Positions 17,100-25,671 of a DNA stretch of 64,000 nucleotides are shown piece after piece (position 1 is the stretch's first letter; every line of letters begins with the position of its first letter). The position numbers and the translations under genes were made by a program. Below the pieces are notes generated by a model. The model searched no databases. It was not told the DNA's origin and worked only from the letters and a program-made list of their open reading frames with translations. This DNA comes from Haloimpatiens lingqiaonensis (GTDB lineage: Bacteria; Bacillota; Clostridia; Clostridiales; Clostridiaceae), in NCBI RefSeq assembly GCF_044502415.1, contig NZ_CP172402.1, one strand, 5' to 3'.

Positions 17100-18251
17100 C
17101 TATTTTTTTTGCATATTTCCTATACTTTTATATAAGCTAATTAATCTTTTTTCCATCTCATCCCAACTGTAATTTCCTTTATACAGTTGCTTCATATTTT
17201 GGCATATATCTTTCCATGAAGATTTTCTACTAATCAAATTATTTATGCCAGCTTCAAGACTTTCTGAATTATAATCTATTACCTCACCGATGCTATTTTG
17301 AGAAACAACCTCATCCATCCCAGTGTTTTTAACCATAATAACTGGTTTACCAAGCATTAATGCTTCGTAAAATTTATTTGGAGCTGCATAATAATGATTT
17401 GGAATTCTCGGATCATATATTGCGGTCATAATATCACAACTATTCTCTAACTCTATTGTTTTTGAATATTCAAGCTTTCCATAATATATAACATTTTTAT
17501 ACTTCAATGAAAGCTCTTCAAAATACCTTTCTAACTTTCCAAACCCCCCTATATGCAATTCTAAATTAGTATTATTTATAATTACATTGGCTAACTCTTT
17601 TAATAATCTACCTTCCAGTAATACTCCAACGTATGCGATCTTAATCTTCTCTTGATTTAATTCAAAATAATGCTTTCCCAAGTTTGAAAAAGCAGGAGAA
17701 TTATGTATAATAGCTAACCTCTTAGGATTAGTTCCCTTTATCTGTTCTTTCCTTTTTTCTGTACAAATTATAACTCCATCAGCGGAATTTATAACTCGCT
17801 GATCCAAGCTTTCAATAATTTTTTTTAGTCTTTTGGGTACTGTAAACGCATCAACATAGTAATCAAATATATCATAAATCAATTTCTTATTTAATATTTT
17901 TGAACATTTGGATGCAACAAAAGCTGTATCAAAATCACAAGCATGTATTATATCATATTGTTTTCTATATCTAAATAGCCATTGTATTAAACGAATTTGA
18001 AATAAAATTAGTGCTTTTAAATTACTCTTCATTCCACCACCATATGTAGCAGGTATTCCAAATCTATATATTTTAGCACTCCCATTTTCCAAATCTAAAT
18101 TAGCTTCTTTCATCTTGTACTTTTCACTTCTATCCCAAGCTACTACTATTACATTGTATCCTTCCTTAATAAGGCTATTTGCCTCTTTTTCAACACGCGG
18201 ATCTGGATTAACTGGATTAGAACGTAAAAATACAACACTCTTATTTATCAT
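17100..18251 (-). CDS. Family 4 glycosyltransferase
   Basis: The 383-residue GT-B protein has an N-terminal domain with LRSNPVNPDPRVEKEANSL, a motif common in GT4 transferases, then YDIIHACDFDTAF near 112. In the C-domain, IAYVGVLLEGRLLKEL (near 205) and the nucleotide-sugar site PNKFYEALMLGKPVI (near 305) carry the E-x7-E-like motif. It acts in the cytoplasm on lipid-linked sugars. About 100 bases separate it from the Wzy-like gene, the only sizeable gap between 7.4 and 19.4 kb. Confidence 0.9.
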   Translation of the reverse strand: MINKSVVFLRSNPVNPDPRVEKEANSLIKEGYNVIVVAWDRSEKYKMKEANLDLENGSAKIYRFGIPATYGGGMKSNLKALILFQIRLIQWLFRYRKQYDIIHACDFDTAFVASKCSKILNKKLIYDIFDYYVDAFTVPKRLKKIIESLDQRVINSADGVIICTEKRKEQIKGTNPKRLAIIHNSPAFSNLGKHYFELNQEKIKIAYVGVLLEGRLLKELANVIINNTNLELHIGGFGKLERYFEELSLKYKNVIYYGKLEYSKTIELENSCDIMTAIYDPRIPNHYYAAPNKFYEALMLGKPVIMVKNTGMDEVVSQNSIGEVIDYNSESLEAGINNLISRKSSWKDICQNMKQLYKGNYSWDEMEKRLISLYKSIGNMQKK

Positions 18252-18264
18252 AAACTCAACCCTT

Positions 18265-19377
18265 CTATAAACTTATATATATATTTGCCATTTGTTTCTC
18301 AACATTTTCTTTATCATATTTTACAACTTCTTGAACATTGTATTCTCCAAACTCTCTACATAACTTAACTTCATTTATAACTTTATCAATGCTTTCTGCA
18401 AATCCATCAACATCATCAGTTCCAACTAAATATCCACCCTTACCATCTTCAATTAAATCAACATTTCCTCTTACCTTAGAACAAACAACTGGCAAACCTC
18501 TCGCCATAGCCTCCATTAAGCCAACAGGTAGTCCTTCTTGTAATGAAGGAAATATAAACAAATCAGCAAGAGCCGATATCTCTGGAATGTCTCGTCTAAA
18601 TCCTAAAAATTTAACAGTGACACCCTGTCCTTCTGATAAATTCTTTAAATGTTGCTCTAAATCACCTTGGCCACAAATAAGGTAAACTATATTTTTATCT
18701 TTTAGCCTGGATAAAGCTTTAATGACAACTTCATGATTTTTTCTTTTACTAAGTTCACCAACTGAAAGCACAACAAAAGCATCTTCTGACAAACCTAATT
18801 CTCGTCTTTTAGCTTCTTTATCAACAACAACTTCACTAAACTTCTTAGTATCTACACCTACCCCCGGAACATACTCAACTCTTCCAGCTTTAAACTTTTG
18901 CGCTATATCATAATCTTCTTTATTAATAGTTATAAGTACATCAGTAAACCTTGCACAAAACTTCTCAACTGGATAAAACAACATCCAATTTATAAGTGGT
19001 GCTCCTTTAAAAAAGTGGAATCCATGAGCTGTATAAATAACCTTTGTCCCTCTTTTGCGCGCTCCCCTAGCCGCTAACCTTGTTAGCACACCACCAACGG
19101 GAGTGTGGCAATGAATAATATCATACTCATTTTCATCAATTAATTTTTTCAACTCTTTATACGCAGTTATATTTTTAGCACTAAAAGGTGACCTTTGAAA
19201 CGGTAGGTCATAATATTTATCACAATAAGGAATATTACAATCCTCTTTATTTTCATAATCATTGTTGGCACATACATGTGTTTCATAACCATTCTCTTTA
19301 AACCATTTTATGTAAGGAATATGAAATAACATAAAATGGCGTTTTACAACATGTGCCACAAACAATACTTTTTTCAT
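18265..19377 (-). CDS. Family 4 glycosyltransferase (EpsD/CapM-like)
   Basis: A well-conserved GT4 with KVLFVAHVVKRHFMLFHIPY at the N-terminus, DIIHCHTPVGGVLTRLAA near 90, VLSVGELSKRKNHEVVI near 205, GQGDLEQHLKNL near 235, and the donor-binding FPSLQEGLPVGLMEAMARG near 285. It resembles EpsD/CapM proteins that use UDP-HexNAc donors. The start is placed at the ATG of MKKVLF (19377), 8 bases after GGAG, rather than an in-frame GTG two codons earlier. It is about 370 residues. Confidence 0.92.
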   Translation of the reverse strand: MKKVLFVAHVVKRHFMLFHIPYIKWFKENGYETHVCANNDYENKEDCNIPYCDKYYDLPFQRSPFSAKNITAYKELKKLIDENEYDIIHCHTPVGGVLTRLAARGARKRGTKVIYTAHGFHFFKGAPLINWMLFYPVEKFCARFTDVLITINKEDYDIAQKFKAGRVEYVPGVGVDTKKFSEVVVDKEAKRRELGLSEDAFVVLSVGELSKRKNHEVVIKALSRLKDKNIVYLICGQGDLEQHLKNLSEGQGVTVKFLGFRRDIPEISALADLFIFPSLQEGLPVGLMEAMARGLPVVCSKVRGNVDLIEDGKGGYLVGTDDVDGFAESIDKVINEVKLCREFGEYNVQEVVKYDKENVEKQMANIYISL

Positions 19378-19390
19378 AATCACTTCTCCA

Positions 19391-20203
19391 TTACCCTGAA
19401 ACAGTATTCGTTTCAGTTATTTCTACTACACTATTATCTCTCTCATACACCAAGTCCCCAAATACCTTATTAACCGTACTAACCTTCAGTACCCTTAATA
19501 ACGGATTAAATAACTTAGTCATATGTATCTTCTTACCATGTGCTTCAGCTATCTCTCTAACCATATCTGAAGTACAAACATACTCCTCATTTTGAGGTAA
19601 AAATAATCCACTACTACAATCATCAATAAGTAGCTTCACAAATTCACATAAATTATCTATATAAATCATACTTCGTTTATTTTTTATATCTGGAAAAATA
19701 GGCGATTTCAATGCAAACTTTTCTAACCTAACATAATTACCCTTACACCCTTGCCCGTATATCATAGGTGGTCTTAAAACTGCAATATTAAATGTAGAAT
19801 CTTGAAGTGGTGCTATTAATTCTTCCGCTTGAAGTTTAGACTTACCATAATTACTTTTAGGCATTGGTACAGTATCTTTATTAATAACACCAGTTTCCAT
19901 TCCATAAACACTCATGGAACTTAAAAATATGAATTGCTTAACTCCATCATTCTTTGACTTTTGAGCAACTTCATATACTAAATCTCTATTTACTTTATAA
20001 TAAAGTTCTGCATTCTCTTTAGTTTCTTTTATGTGCGCTATACCCGCCACATGAAATACCACATCATACCCCGAGAAATCTTTTTTCTTCCAACTTCCAT
20101 CAATCATATCAACCGTATCAACTATGTATTCACTTTTATCTAACCATTTCTCAAAGCTTGTCCCTATATAACTATTAGCACCAGTAATAAGTATTTTTTT
20201 CAC
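19391..20203 (-). CDS. NAD-dependent sugar epimerase/dehydratase (SDR)
   Basis: The 270-residue product is shorter than most family members (300-330). The N-terminus KKILITGANSYIG is the Rossmann turn. FLSSMSVYGME near 100 holds the catalytic Ser, and NYGKSKLQAEE near 143 the Tyr-Lys pair. The end, around ITETNTVSG, lacks a long C-terminal substrate domain. The GTG start has AGGTG upstream. In this cluster it likely prepares a nucleotide sugar, perhaps a 4-keto reductase or 4-epimerase acting on a UDP-HexNAc product. Which one cannot be decided from sequence. Confidence 0.82.
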   Translation of the reverse strand: MKKILITGANSYIGTSFEKWLDKSEYIVDTVDMIDGSWKKKDFSGYDVVFHVAGIAHIKETKENAELYYKVNRDLVYEVAQKSKNDGVKQFIFLSSMSVYGMETGVINKDTVPMPKSNYGKSKLQAEELIAPLQDSTFNIAVLRPPMIYGQGCKGNYVRLEKFALKSPIFPDIKNKRSMIYIDNLCEFVKLLIDDCSSGLFLPQNEEYVCTSDMVREIAEAHGKKIHMTKLFNPLLRVLKVSTVNKVFGDLVYERDNSVVEITETNTVSG

Positions 20204-20422
20204 TACGGTTTCACCTACCTTCTTATCTAAATTATCAATTAACTCTCAAACCCCTTATTTATCAAGGCTTCCCATACTACCAATGCATGAATGGTAATAC
20301 CCTACACCCTTCTTAAAATATTTCCGATACATATTCAACCTCTAAAACCCTTGCTATCACTGGGTTTGAGGACTTCTAATCCCTTCCCCATTCTCACTTC
20401 GTCCTCACCATTCACTCAACCA
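20204..20422. other. Spacer inside the polysaccharide operon
   Basis: About 220 bases without a convincing gene between the epimerase and the pilin-like gene. It is less AT-rich than other spacers. A short motif CTCAAACCC/GGGTTTGAG is repeated inversely near 20243 and 20361. No terminator with a T-run is visible, which fits continued transcription. Confidence 0.5.
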
Positions 20423-20809
20423 CTATTCCAAAAACGGCACCTCCTCCTCATTTCCCTTCTTTCCATTATCCCCTACATGAACACTGCACTGCACTTTCCC
20501 ATCCACATAAATCATATGTCCATGTTCTGGACATATATTTTTACCTTGATTTTGTAGAAACTGTTCAAAAATAACATCATTGTGTTCAATATTTTCTTTT
20601 TCCAAATATAAATTGTAACTTCTCTCTAACTGTAAGCAATTCACATTGCAAACTTTTCCTTTGGCATATTTTGTATATTTAAAATAAGTCGGTGTAATTA
20701 TAGCACATAAAATTGCTATAATCGAAATAACAACTATAATTTCAATCAAAGTAAAACCTTTATTATAGTTTTTCTTTATAATGCCTGACTTAATTAATAG
20801 CATGATCAT
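20423..20809 (-). CDS. Type IV pilin-like (prepilin N-terminal methylation motif) protein
   Basis: The 128-residue product has the class III signal YNKGFTLIEIIVVISIIAIL near residues 15-35: cleavage after Gly, Phe+1, Glu+5, then one hydrophobic helix. The soluble part is short and contains four Cys (two in VCNVNC; later NICPEH and VQCSVH), perhaps disulfide- or metal-forming, and an acidic tail. GAGGTG precedes two possible ATGs six bases apart (20809 or 20803). No prepilin peptidase, ATPase or other pilus gene is in the window. It lies within the capsule operon immediately downstream of loaP, which is unusual. A role in export or surface attachment of the polymer is only a guess. Confidence 0.8.
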   Translation of the reverse strand: MIMLLIKSGIIKKNYNKGFTLIEIIVVISIIAILCAIITPTYFKYTKYAKGKVCNVNCLQLERSYNLYLEKENIEHNDVIFEQFLQNQGKNICPEHGHMIYVDGKVQCSVHVGDNGKKGNEEEVPFLE

Positions 20810-20985
20810 ATCACCTCTGTATTTATTGTTTAAAGTAGGATTTATTATTACTTTAAATACTTTCCACTTAATCCTTTTTTAAACCAACGTTACATAAATT
20901 TTTTGATCACACTATAACCTTCCACTGCCCTCTGGCTATAGCTTCGCCCCTTCACATAACCTCAATCATGCTACATCAGCTACCT

Positions 20986-21031
20986 ATAACCTCCTCCGCC
21001 TCCTCTGGGGCCGAAACACCCAAAGTCCACA
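20986..21031 (-). promoter_or_regulatory. Possible RNA hairpin just after loaP
   Basis: On the transcribed (minus) strand, CTTTGGG and CCCAGAG can pair around a nine-base loop about 6 bases after the loaP stop. A purine-rich run follows. No T-run follows, so it is not a normal terminator. LoaP-type NusG paralogues are known to need an RNA hairpin in the operon they control; this is the most obvious candidate, but the match to that element was not tested. Confidence 0.3.
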
Positions 21032-21556
21032 TCAGATTTTGTCCACCAACTCTACACCCAGTTCCACAACTCTTTCCTCATTCATAAAGCTAAGATTCAC
21101 CTTAGCTCTGCCTTTTCTTGAATCCACTTTTAATATTTGCCCCTCTAGTCCTACCAAAGGGCCTGCTGTTATTCTTATGTTGTCATTTTGTTTATATAAT
21201 TTAGAAATTCCTATATTATTATCTTCGTTATCTATGAGTATCTTTAGTACCCTTAGTTCTCTTTCATCAACTGTTAAAACTTCATCTTCACTTCTCAGTA
21301 GCTTTATTATGCCAGGTGTTTTTTTAAGTTTATAATAAACATCTACATTCATTATGCCCTTTATCAAAACATAGCCTGGAAATAGCCTTCTTTTTACATT
21401 GCGCCACTGTCCATCTTTTCTCTCCCTAAGTTCTCTGGTGGGAACTATGAACTTGTATTCCTCACCCATGGTTCTTTGGAGAATTTCTTTTACTTTTTCC
21501 TCTTGATTGGTATTTACAAACAATACATACCAACATTCCTTATGCTGTAGCTGCAA
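21032..21556 (-). CDS. loaP: LoaP, specialised NusG-family processive antiterminator
   Basis: The 174-residue product has an NGN domain: CWYVLFVNTNQEEKVKEIL near 8-26, then RRLFPGYVLIKG near 56. A C-terminal KOW domain follows with VRITAGPLVGLEGQILKVD near 128. This is the NusG paralogue class found inside or next to long biosynthetic operons in Firmicutes, where it binds RNA polymerase and a leader hairpin to pass terminators. The TTG start has GGGG about 9 bases upstream. It lies between the initiating transferase gene and the rest of the cluster, so it probably ensures transcription of the roughly 13 kb beyond it. Confidence 0.88.
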   Translation of the reverse strand: MQLQHKECWYVLFVNTNQEEKVKEILQRTMGEEYKFIVPTRELRERKDGQWRNVKRRLFPGYVLIKGIMNVDVYYKLKKTPGIIKLLRSEDEVLTVDERELRVLKILIDNEDNNIGISKLYKQNDNIRITAGPLVGLEGQILKVDSRKGRAKVNLSFMNEERVVELGVELVDKI

Positions 21557-21581
21557 ATATAGTCGCCCCTTTGCCTACTAT

Positions 21582-22211
21582 TTAAATGCTCATGCTTTCC
21601 TTGTGCTCAACTGCCTGCTCCATAACCTGTGGCCTTTTATTTCCACCTTCAAGGATGCCCTCGGCTCTAAGCACTTTGAATACAGTCATTAATACTATCT
21701 TTAAATCTAATTTTAAGGATTTATGATTTAAATAATACCTGTCTAGCTCTGTCTTTTGGAAATCATCGTTGTGATCTCTTCCATTAATTTGTGCCCATCC
21801 AGTAACTCCTGGTACCAATGCATGTACCCCTGCCTTAGTTCTAAGCTCTTTTAAATTGTACTGGTTGTACAAAGCTGGTCTTGGTCCCACAAAGGTCATA
21901 TCGCCTTTAAGTATGTTGATTAATTGTGGAATTTCATCTAAGCTTGTTTTTCTTAATACCTTTCCAACAGATGTTATGTAGCTTTTTGCATCGCCTAGCT
22001 CATCTGTTGCCACATTGGGAGTTCCAACTCTCATGGTTCTAAACTTATAAAATTTAAATAAATTATTATTCCTGCCTATTCTCATTTGAGTAAAAAATAC
22101 TGTTCCTTTGGAATTTAACTTTATTAATATGGATATTATTAAAAACAAAGGTGATAATATTATTAATAACACTAAACTAAATAATACATCCAAAAACCGT
22201 TTCATATACAT
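21582..22211 (-). CDS. Initiating sugar-phosphate transferase (PglC/WcaJ-like)
   Basis: The 209-residue product is a small monotopic phosphoglycosyltransferase. It has one N-terminal hydrophobic helix (LFSLVLLIILSPLFLIIS), FYKFRTMRVGTP near 53, LRKTSLDEIPQLINILKGDM near 87, and FVGPRPALYNQ near 107, all family signatures including the Asp-Glu dyad. It moves a sugar-1-phosphate from UDP-sugar to undecaprenyl phosphate and so starts the repeat unit. With the neighbouring PglD- and PglF-like genes, the first sugar is probably a diacetamido-trideoxyhexose. A second ATG two codons in (22205) is an equally good start. Confidence 0.92.
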   Translation of the reverse strand: MYMKRFLDVLFSLVLLIILSPLFLIISILIKLNSKGTVFFTQMRIGRNNNLFKFYKFRTMRVGTPNVATDELGDAKSYITSVGKVLRKTSLDEIPQLINILKGDMTFVGPRPALYNQYNLKELRTKAGVHALVPGVTGWAQINGRDHNDDFQKTELDRYYLNHKSLKLDLKIVLMTVFKVLRAEGILEGGNKRPQVMEQAVEHKESMSI

Positions 22212-22234
22212 TTGACCCCCAATCCCAAAATATT

Positions 22235-22798
22235 TTAAATAACACTTCCTTCTTGTAATATAAATTTATCTTTTAAAACAGTAGCTGATTTGACACAGGC
22301 TGCAGCTCCAATGGTTGATAGCTTTCCTACCTTGGCCATGCTTCTTACTACGGCACCGGAGCCTATATGAACTCCAGAACCTATTTCTGAGTCATGATCC
22401 ACAGTAGCATTTATGTTTATGATGCATCCTCTGCCAATGCTTGCACCTGTATTAACTATAGCTCCTGCCAAAACAACCGTTCCCAAATCTAATTTGCTGT
22501 ATTTACTAACTATTGCCCTAGGATGAATAATGTTTGGTATATTAAAGCCTTCTCCTTTAAGATTATCTATAAGTTCTAATCTTTTTGGGTTGTTCCCTAT
22601 GGCTACAAAGGCATATTTGTATTCATCCAATAAATTAGAGTAATCTTTCATTTTGCCCACAATAGGGAAGTTATATATGCTTTTTATGTCTTCCCTGTCA
22701 TCTAAGAAGGCTATTTCTTCCCATTTGCCTTCTAATTCTGCTGCTTCTGCTACAACTCTTCCATGGCCGCCAGCTCCCAATATCAACAACCTACACAC
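22235..22798 (-). CDS. PglD-like sugar O/N-acetyltransferase (left-handed beta helix)
   Basis: An N-terminal Rossmann-like domain (LLILGAGGHGRVVAEAAE) is followed by a hexapeptide-repeat domain (IVNTGASIGRGCIININATV, then IGSGVHIGSGAVV). This two-domain form is that of PglD/NeuD acetyltransferases; PglD acetylates the 4-amino group of a UDP-aminosugar. The start is placed at GTG 22798, with AGGTGG 6 bases upstream and an 8-base overlap with the dehydratase gene. The longer frame to 22852 overlaps that gene without a ribosome site. About 187 residues. The aminotransferase (PglE) that should act before it is not in the window. Confidence 0.85.
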   Translation of the reverse strand: MCRLLILGAGGHGRVVAEAAELEGKWEEIAFLDDREDIKSIYNFPIVGKMKDYSNLLDEYKYAFVAIGNNPKRLELIDNLKGEGFNIPNIIHPRAIVSKYSKLDLGTVVLAGAIVNTGASIGRGCIININATVDHDSEIGSGVHIGSGAVVRSMAKVGKLSTIGAAACVKSATVLKDKFILQEGSVI

Positions 22799-24667
22799 TA
22801 GCCGCCACCTGACCTTCCGCCTTCCTCTGATAAGTCGGCACAATATCCTCAATCTTTTGTATAAGCTTCTCTACATTATCACCCTCCATGATGCTACTTA
22901 GCTCCATCATATGGGTTCTTAGCTCATGAATGTCACTGAAGGTTGGCTTTCCTATAAATATTTTTTCATGTTTTGTGTTGGTTAAGCCCTCTTCACTCAT
23001 TAAAAGCTCTTCATATAGCTTTTCTCCTGGTCTAAGTCCGGAGATTTCAATGTTCATGTCCTTGTTAGGCTCAAAGCCTGAAAGTCTTATTAAATCACAG
23101 GCTAAGTCATATATTTTAACTGACTCACCCATGTCCAAAACAAATATTTCGCCACCCTTTGCAAAGGCTCCAGCTTGAAGCACTAATTGGGATGCTTCTG
23201 GTATGGTCATGAAGAATCTTGTTATTTCCTTATGAGTTACTGTTACAGGGCCTCCATGGGCTATTTGCTTTTTAAACAGTGGTATAACAGAACCATTACT
23301 GCCTAGTACATTTCCAAATCTAACGGCTACAAATTGAGTACTGCTTACCTTGTCCATGGACTGTATTATCATTTCACACATTCTCTTGGTAGCACCCATT
23401 ACATTGGTTGGGTTTACTGCCTTGTCTGTGGATATTAAAACAAATCTTTTAACTCCAAATTCATCTGCACAGCTAGCCACATTGAAGGTACCAAATACGT
23501 TGTTTTTTATTGCTTCCATTGGGCTATCTTCCATAAGAGGCACATGTTTATGAGCTGCTGCATGGAATACCACCTCTGGGGAGTATTTGGTAAATATATA
23601 GTTTAGTCTTTTCTTATCTCTTACAGAGCCTATCAATACTTTTAAGTCTAAGTTTGGATATTTGTATCTAAGCTCATTTTGTATGTCATAGGCGTTGTTT
23701 TCGTATATATCAAATATAATAAGAGTTTTTGGATTAAATTTGGAGATTTGGCGGCATAGTTCTGAACCTATGGAGCCTCCCCTCCTGTTACCAGGATGCA
23801 TTTTCCCTTTATATAGTCTGATATTCCTTCCATATCCAGCTGTATAGGCTTTCTTCCTAATAAGTCTTCAATGTCCACATCTCTAATTTGATTTAGGGAT
23901 GTTTTGCCGTCGATTACCTCATGGACACTTGGGATAATTTGAATCTTGCAGCCAGTTTCCTTACATATGTCTAATATTTCTTTTTTGTCATTTTCATCAA
24001 TGGATGGAATGGCAATTATTATATTTTCTATTGCCTGTTCCTTGGCTACTTCTATAATGTCTTTTCTTACGCCCATTACCTTTACGCCTAGTACATTTTT
24101 TCCCACTTTGTAAGGATCGTCGTCAATTAGTGCCACTGGCAGGTATTTTCTATTGGTGTTGTCTTTCATTTCTCTTATGACTATGGATGCTGCTGCTCCT
24201 GCTCCTATTATCATGGCTCTTTTTAACTTATTTTTGTTGGCGTTGCAGTCTAGTATGTTGGTAAATCTGTGGTATATTCTAACGGATATTCTAAATCCAA
24301 CTATGAACAAGATGCTAAAGGCACAGGCTACTATGCTTACACCATAGGCAAATCCTAAGGAAGTCATACGTAAGAATACCATGGTCACAAGATTTGAAAC
24401 CAAGCATCCACCTATAACCAACATGAATTCATCTATACTGGCATAACTCCATATGCTTTCATAAAATTTAAATATATAAAATATAAATATATAAATTAAT
24501 GTAACTATTATGGCTATATCCTTATAATTGCTGGCATAATTTTTAAATACACTATAGTTATACCTAAAGTATAAAGCTAATATATATGATAAATTCACAA
24601 GTACCGCATCTATTATTATCAATATAGGTTTTTTCCATTTTCCTAAATCCTTTATTTTTGCCACCAA
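22791..24667 (-). pseudogene. UDP-sugar 4,6-dehydratase (PglF/CapD/FlaA1-like), split by a one-base frameshift
   Basis: The first part (23768-24667) has four membrane helices and a first Rossmann domain (AMIIGAGAAASIVIREM), ending at GKCILVTGG. The second part picks up in another frame at GGSIGSELCRQI and continues with STDKAVNPTNVMGATKRMCE, the Thr-Asp-Lys/Met-Lys catalytic region of this family, and ends with RPGEKLYEELL. Together they make a normal protein of about 625 residues. The break lies in the glycine loop TGGGGSIGSE, at a run of four G (23779-23782 as C) where five would restore the frame. It could be a true mutation, slippage or a sequencing error. The first part begins at TTG 24667, with a poorly placed ribosome site. 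Confidence 0.88.
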
Positions 24668-24894
24668 CCCTTCACTTTGATAGGTAAGAGGTAAGAAGTA
24701 AGAGTGAATAGTTCTTAGTTATTACCTATTAGTTACTTCTTAGTTATTATTTTTTACTTCTTAGTTATTATTTTTTACCTCTTAGCTAATTACTTACTTC
24801 TTCTTAATTGTCCACTGTCAATTGTCAATCGTCAATTGTCAATCGTCAATCGTCAATTGTCCACTGTCCATTGTCCATTGTCAATTGTCCATTG
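24668..24894. repeat. Heptanucleotide tandem repeats inside the operon (TTAGTTA-type, then AATTGTC)
   Basis: Degenerate seven-base repeats fill the gap between the cpsB-like gene and the dehydratase gene. At 24806-24897 the units are variants of AATTGTC (GTC-AATTGTC-AATCGTC and so on). To their left are irregular ACTTCTTAGTTATTA units. The same families occur in many other spacers of the window. Stops occur in every frame. Confidence 0.85.
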
Positions 24895-25665
24895 TCACTT
24901 AAATATCCCAAAGAACCCTCTCCTCCTCACTTTAACAACCTCATGCCTCTTCTCAATCTCAAACCCATTAACCACCGCCCCGGCATTCTCCAAAATGTCA
25001 TCATAAATGTACTCATAATTGTTTTCTATGAAATCGTAACATTCTCTCAACTTTGGATTTCTTTTGCCTACACCGTGGGCATCGGAGGCTACAAAGTCGC
25101 ATAGGCCCTTTTCTATTAGAAGTTTTGAGGTCTTCTTAACTTCTTTTCCATAGACACCCATGATACTGCCGGCATTTAGCTGGAATAGGCAGCCTTCCTC
25201 TATAAATGGATTTAGGCTTTCTATGTCCTTTTGCACATAAAGATATCTTTCTGGATGGGCTATTATGGTTCTTATGCCCTTGATTCTCATTTCGTATATT
25301 AAATCCATATGTTCCTTTGGAAAAGTGGTGAAGTCTGTTTCCAAAAGCATGTATTTGTTATTTTTGTTAAGAGTATTTATAATTCCCTTCTTATACAAGT
25401 TTAGCAGATGGTTGTCCAAGAAAATTTCCTGTCCTGGCAAAATTTCTAAATTTATTTCATTATTTTTTAATTCTGAATTTAGCATATGTAATTTTTCTTC
25501 TATGCTAAAAAAAGAATTTTCGTAATGATTGGCATAAAAATGAGGCGTGGCTATTATCTTCTTTACACCATCCTCATAGGCCATTTTTGCCATGTCTATA
25601 CTGCATAAAATATCTCTTGAGCCATCATCTATTTCAGGAATTATATGACAATGTATATCTATCAT
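24895..25665 (-). CDS. cpsB: CpsB-type tyrosine-protein phosphatase (PHP fold)
   Basis: The 256-residue metal-dependent phosphatase has MIDIHCHIIPEIDDGSRD at the N-terminus with the PHP metal ligands HCH, then IIATPHFYANHY near 37. TIIAHPERYLYV near 130 and VASDAHGVGKRNPKL near 190 complete the site. It dephosphorylates the Tyr cluster of the neighbouring CpsD kinase and so resets polymer length control. AAGGAG lies before the ATG, and only 6 bases separate it from cpsD. Confidence 0.94.
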   Translation of the reverse strand: MIDIHCHIIPEIDDGSRDILCSIDMAKMAYEDGVKKIIATPHFYANHYENSFFSIEEKLHMLNSELKNNEINLEILPGQEIFLDNHLLNLYKKGIINTLNKNNKYMLLETDFTTFPKEHMDLIYEMRIKGIRTIIAHPERYLYVQKDIESLNPFIEEGCLFQLNAGSIMGVYGKEVKKTSKLLIEKGLCDFVASDAHGVGKRNPKLRECYDFIENNYEYIYDDILENAGAVVNGFEIEKRHEVVKVRRRGFFGIFK

Positions 25666-25671
25666 AAAATC

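Noticed and set aside
20291..20557. Rightward 88-codon frame overlapping the pilin-like gene
   Set aside because: No ribosome site, and opposite to a gene with a perfect prepilin signal.
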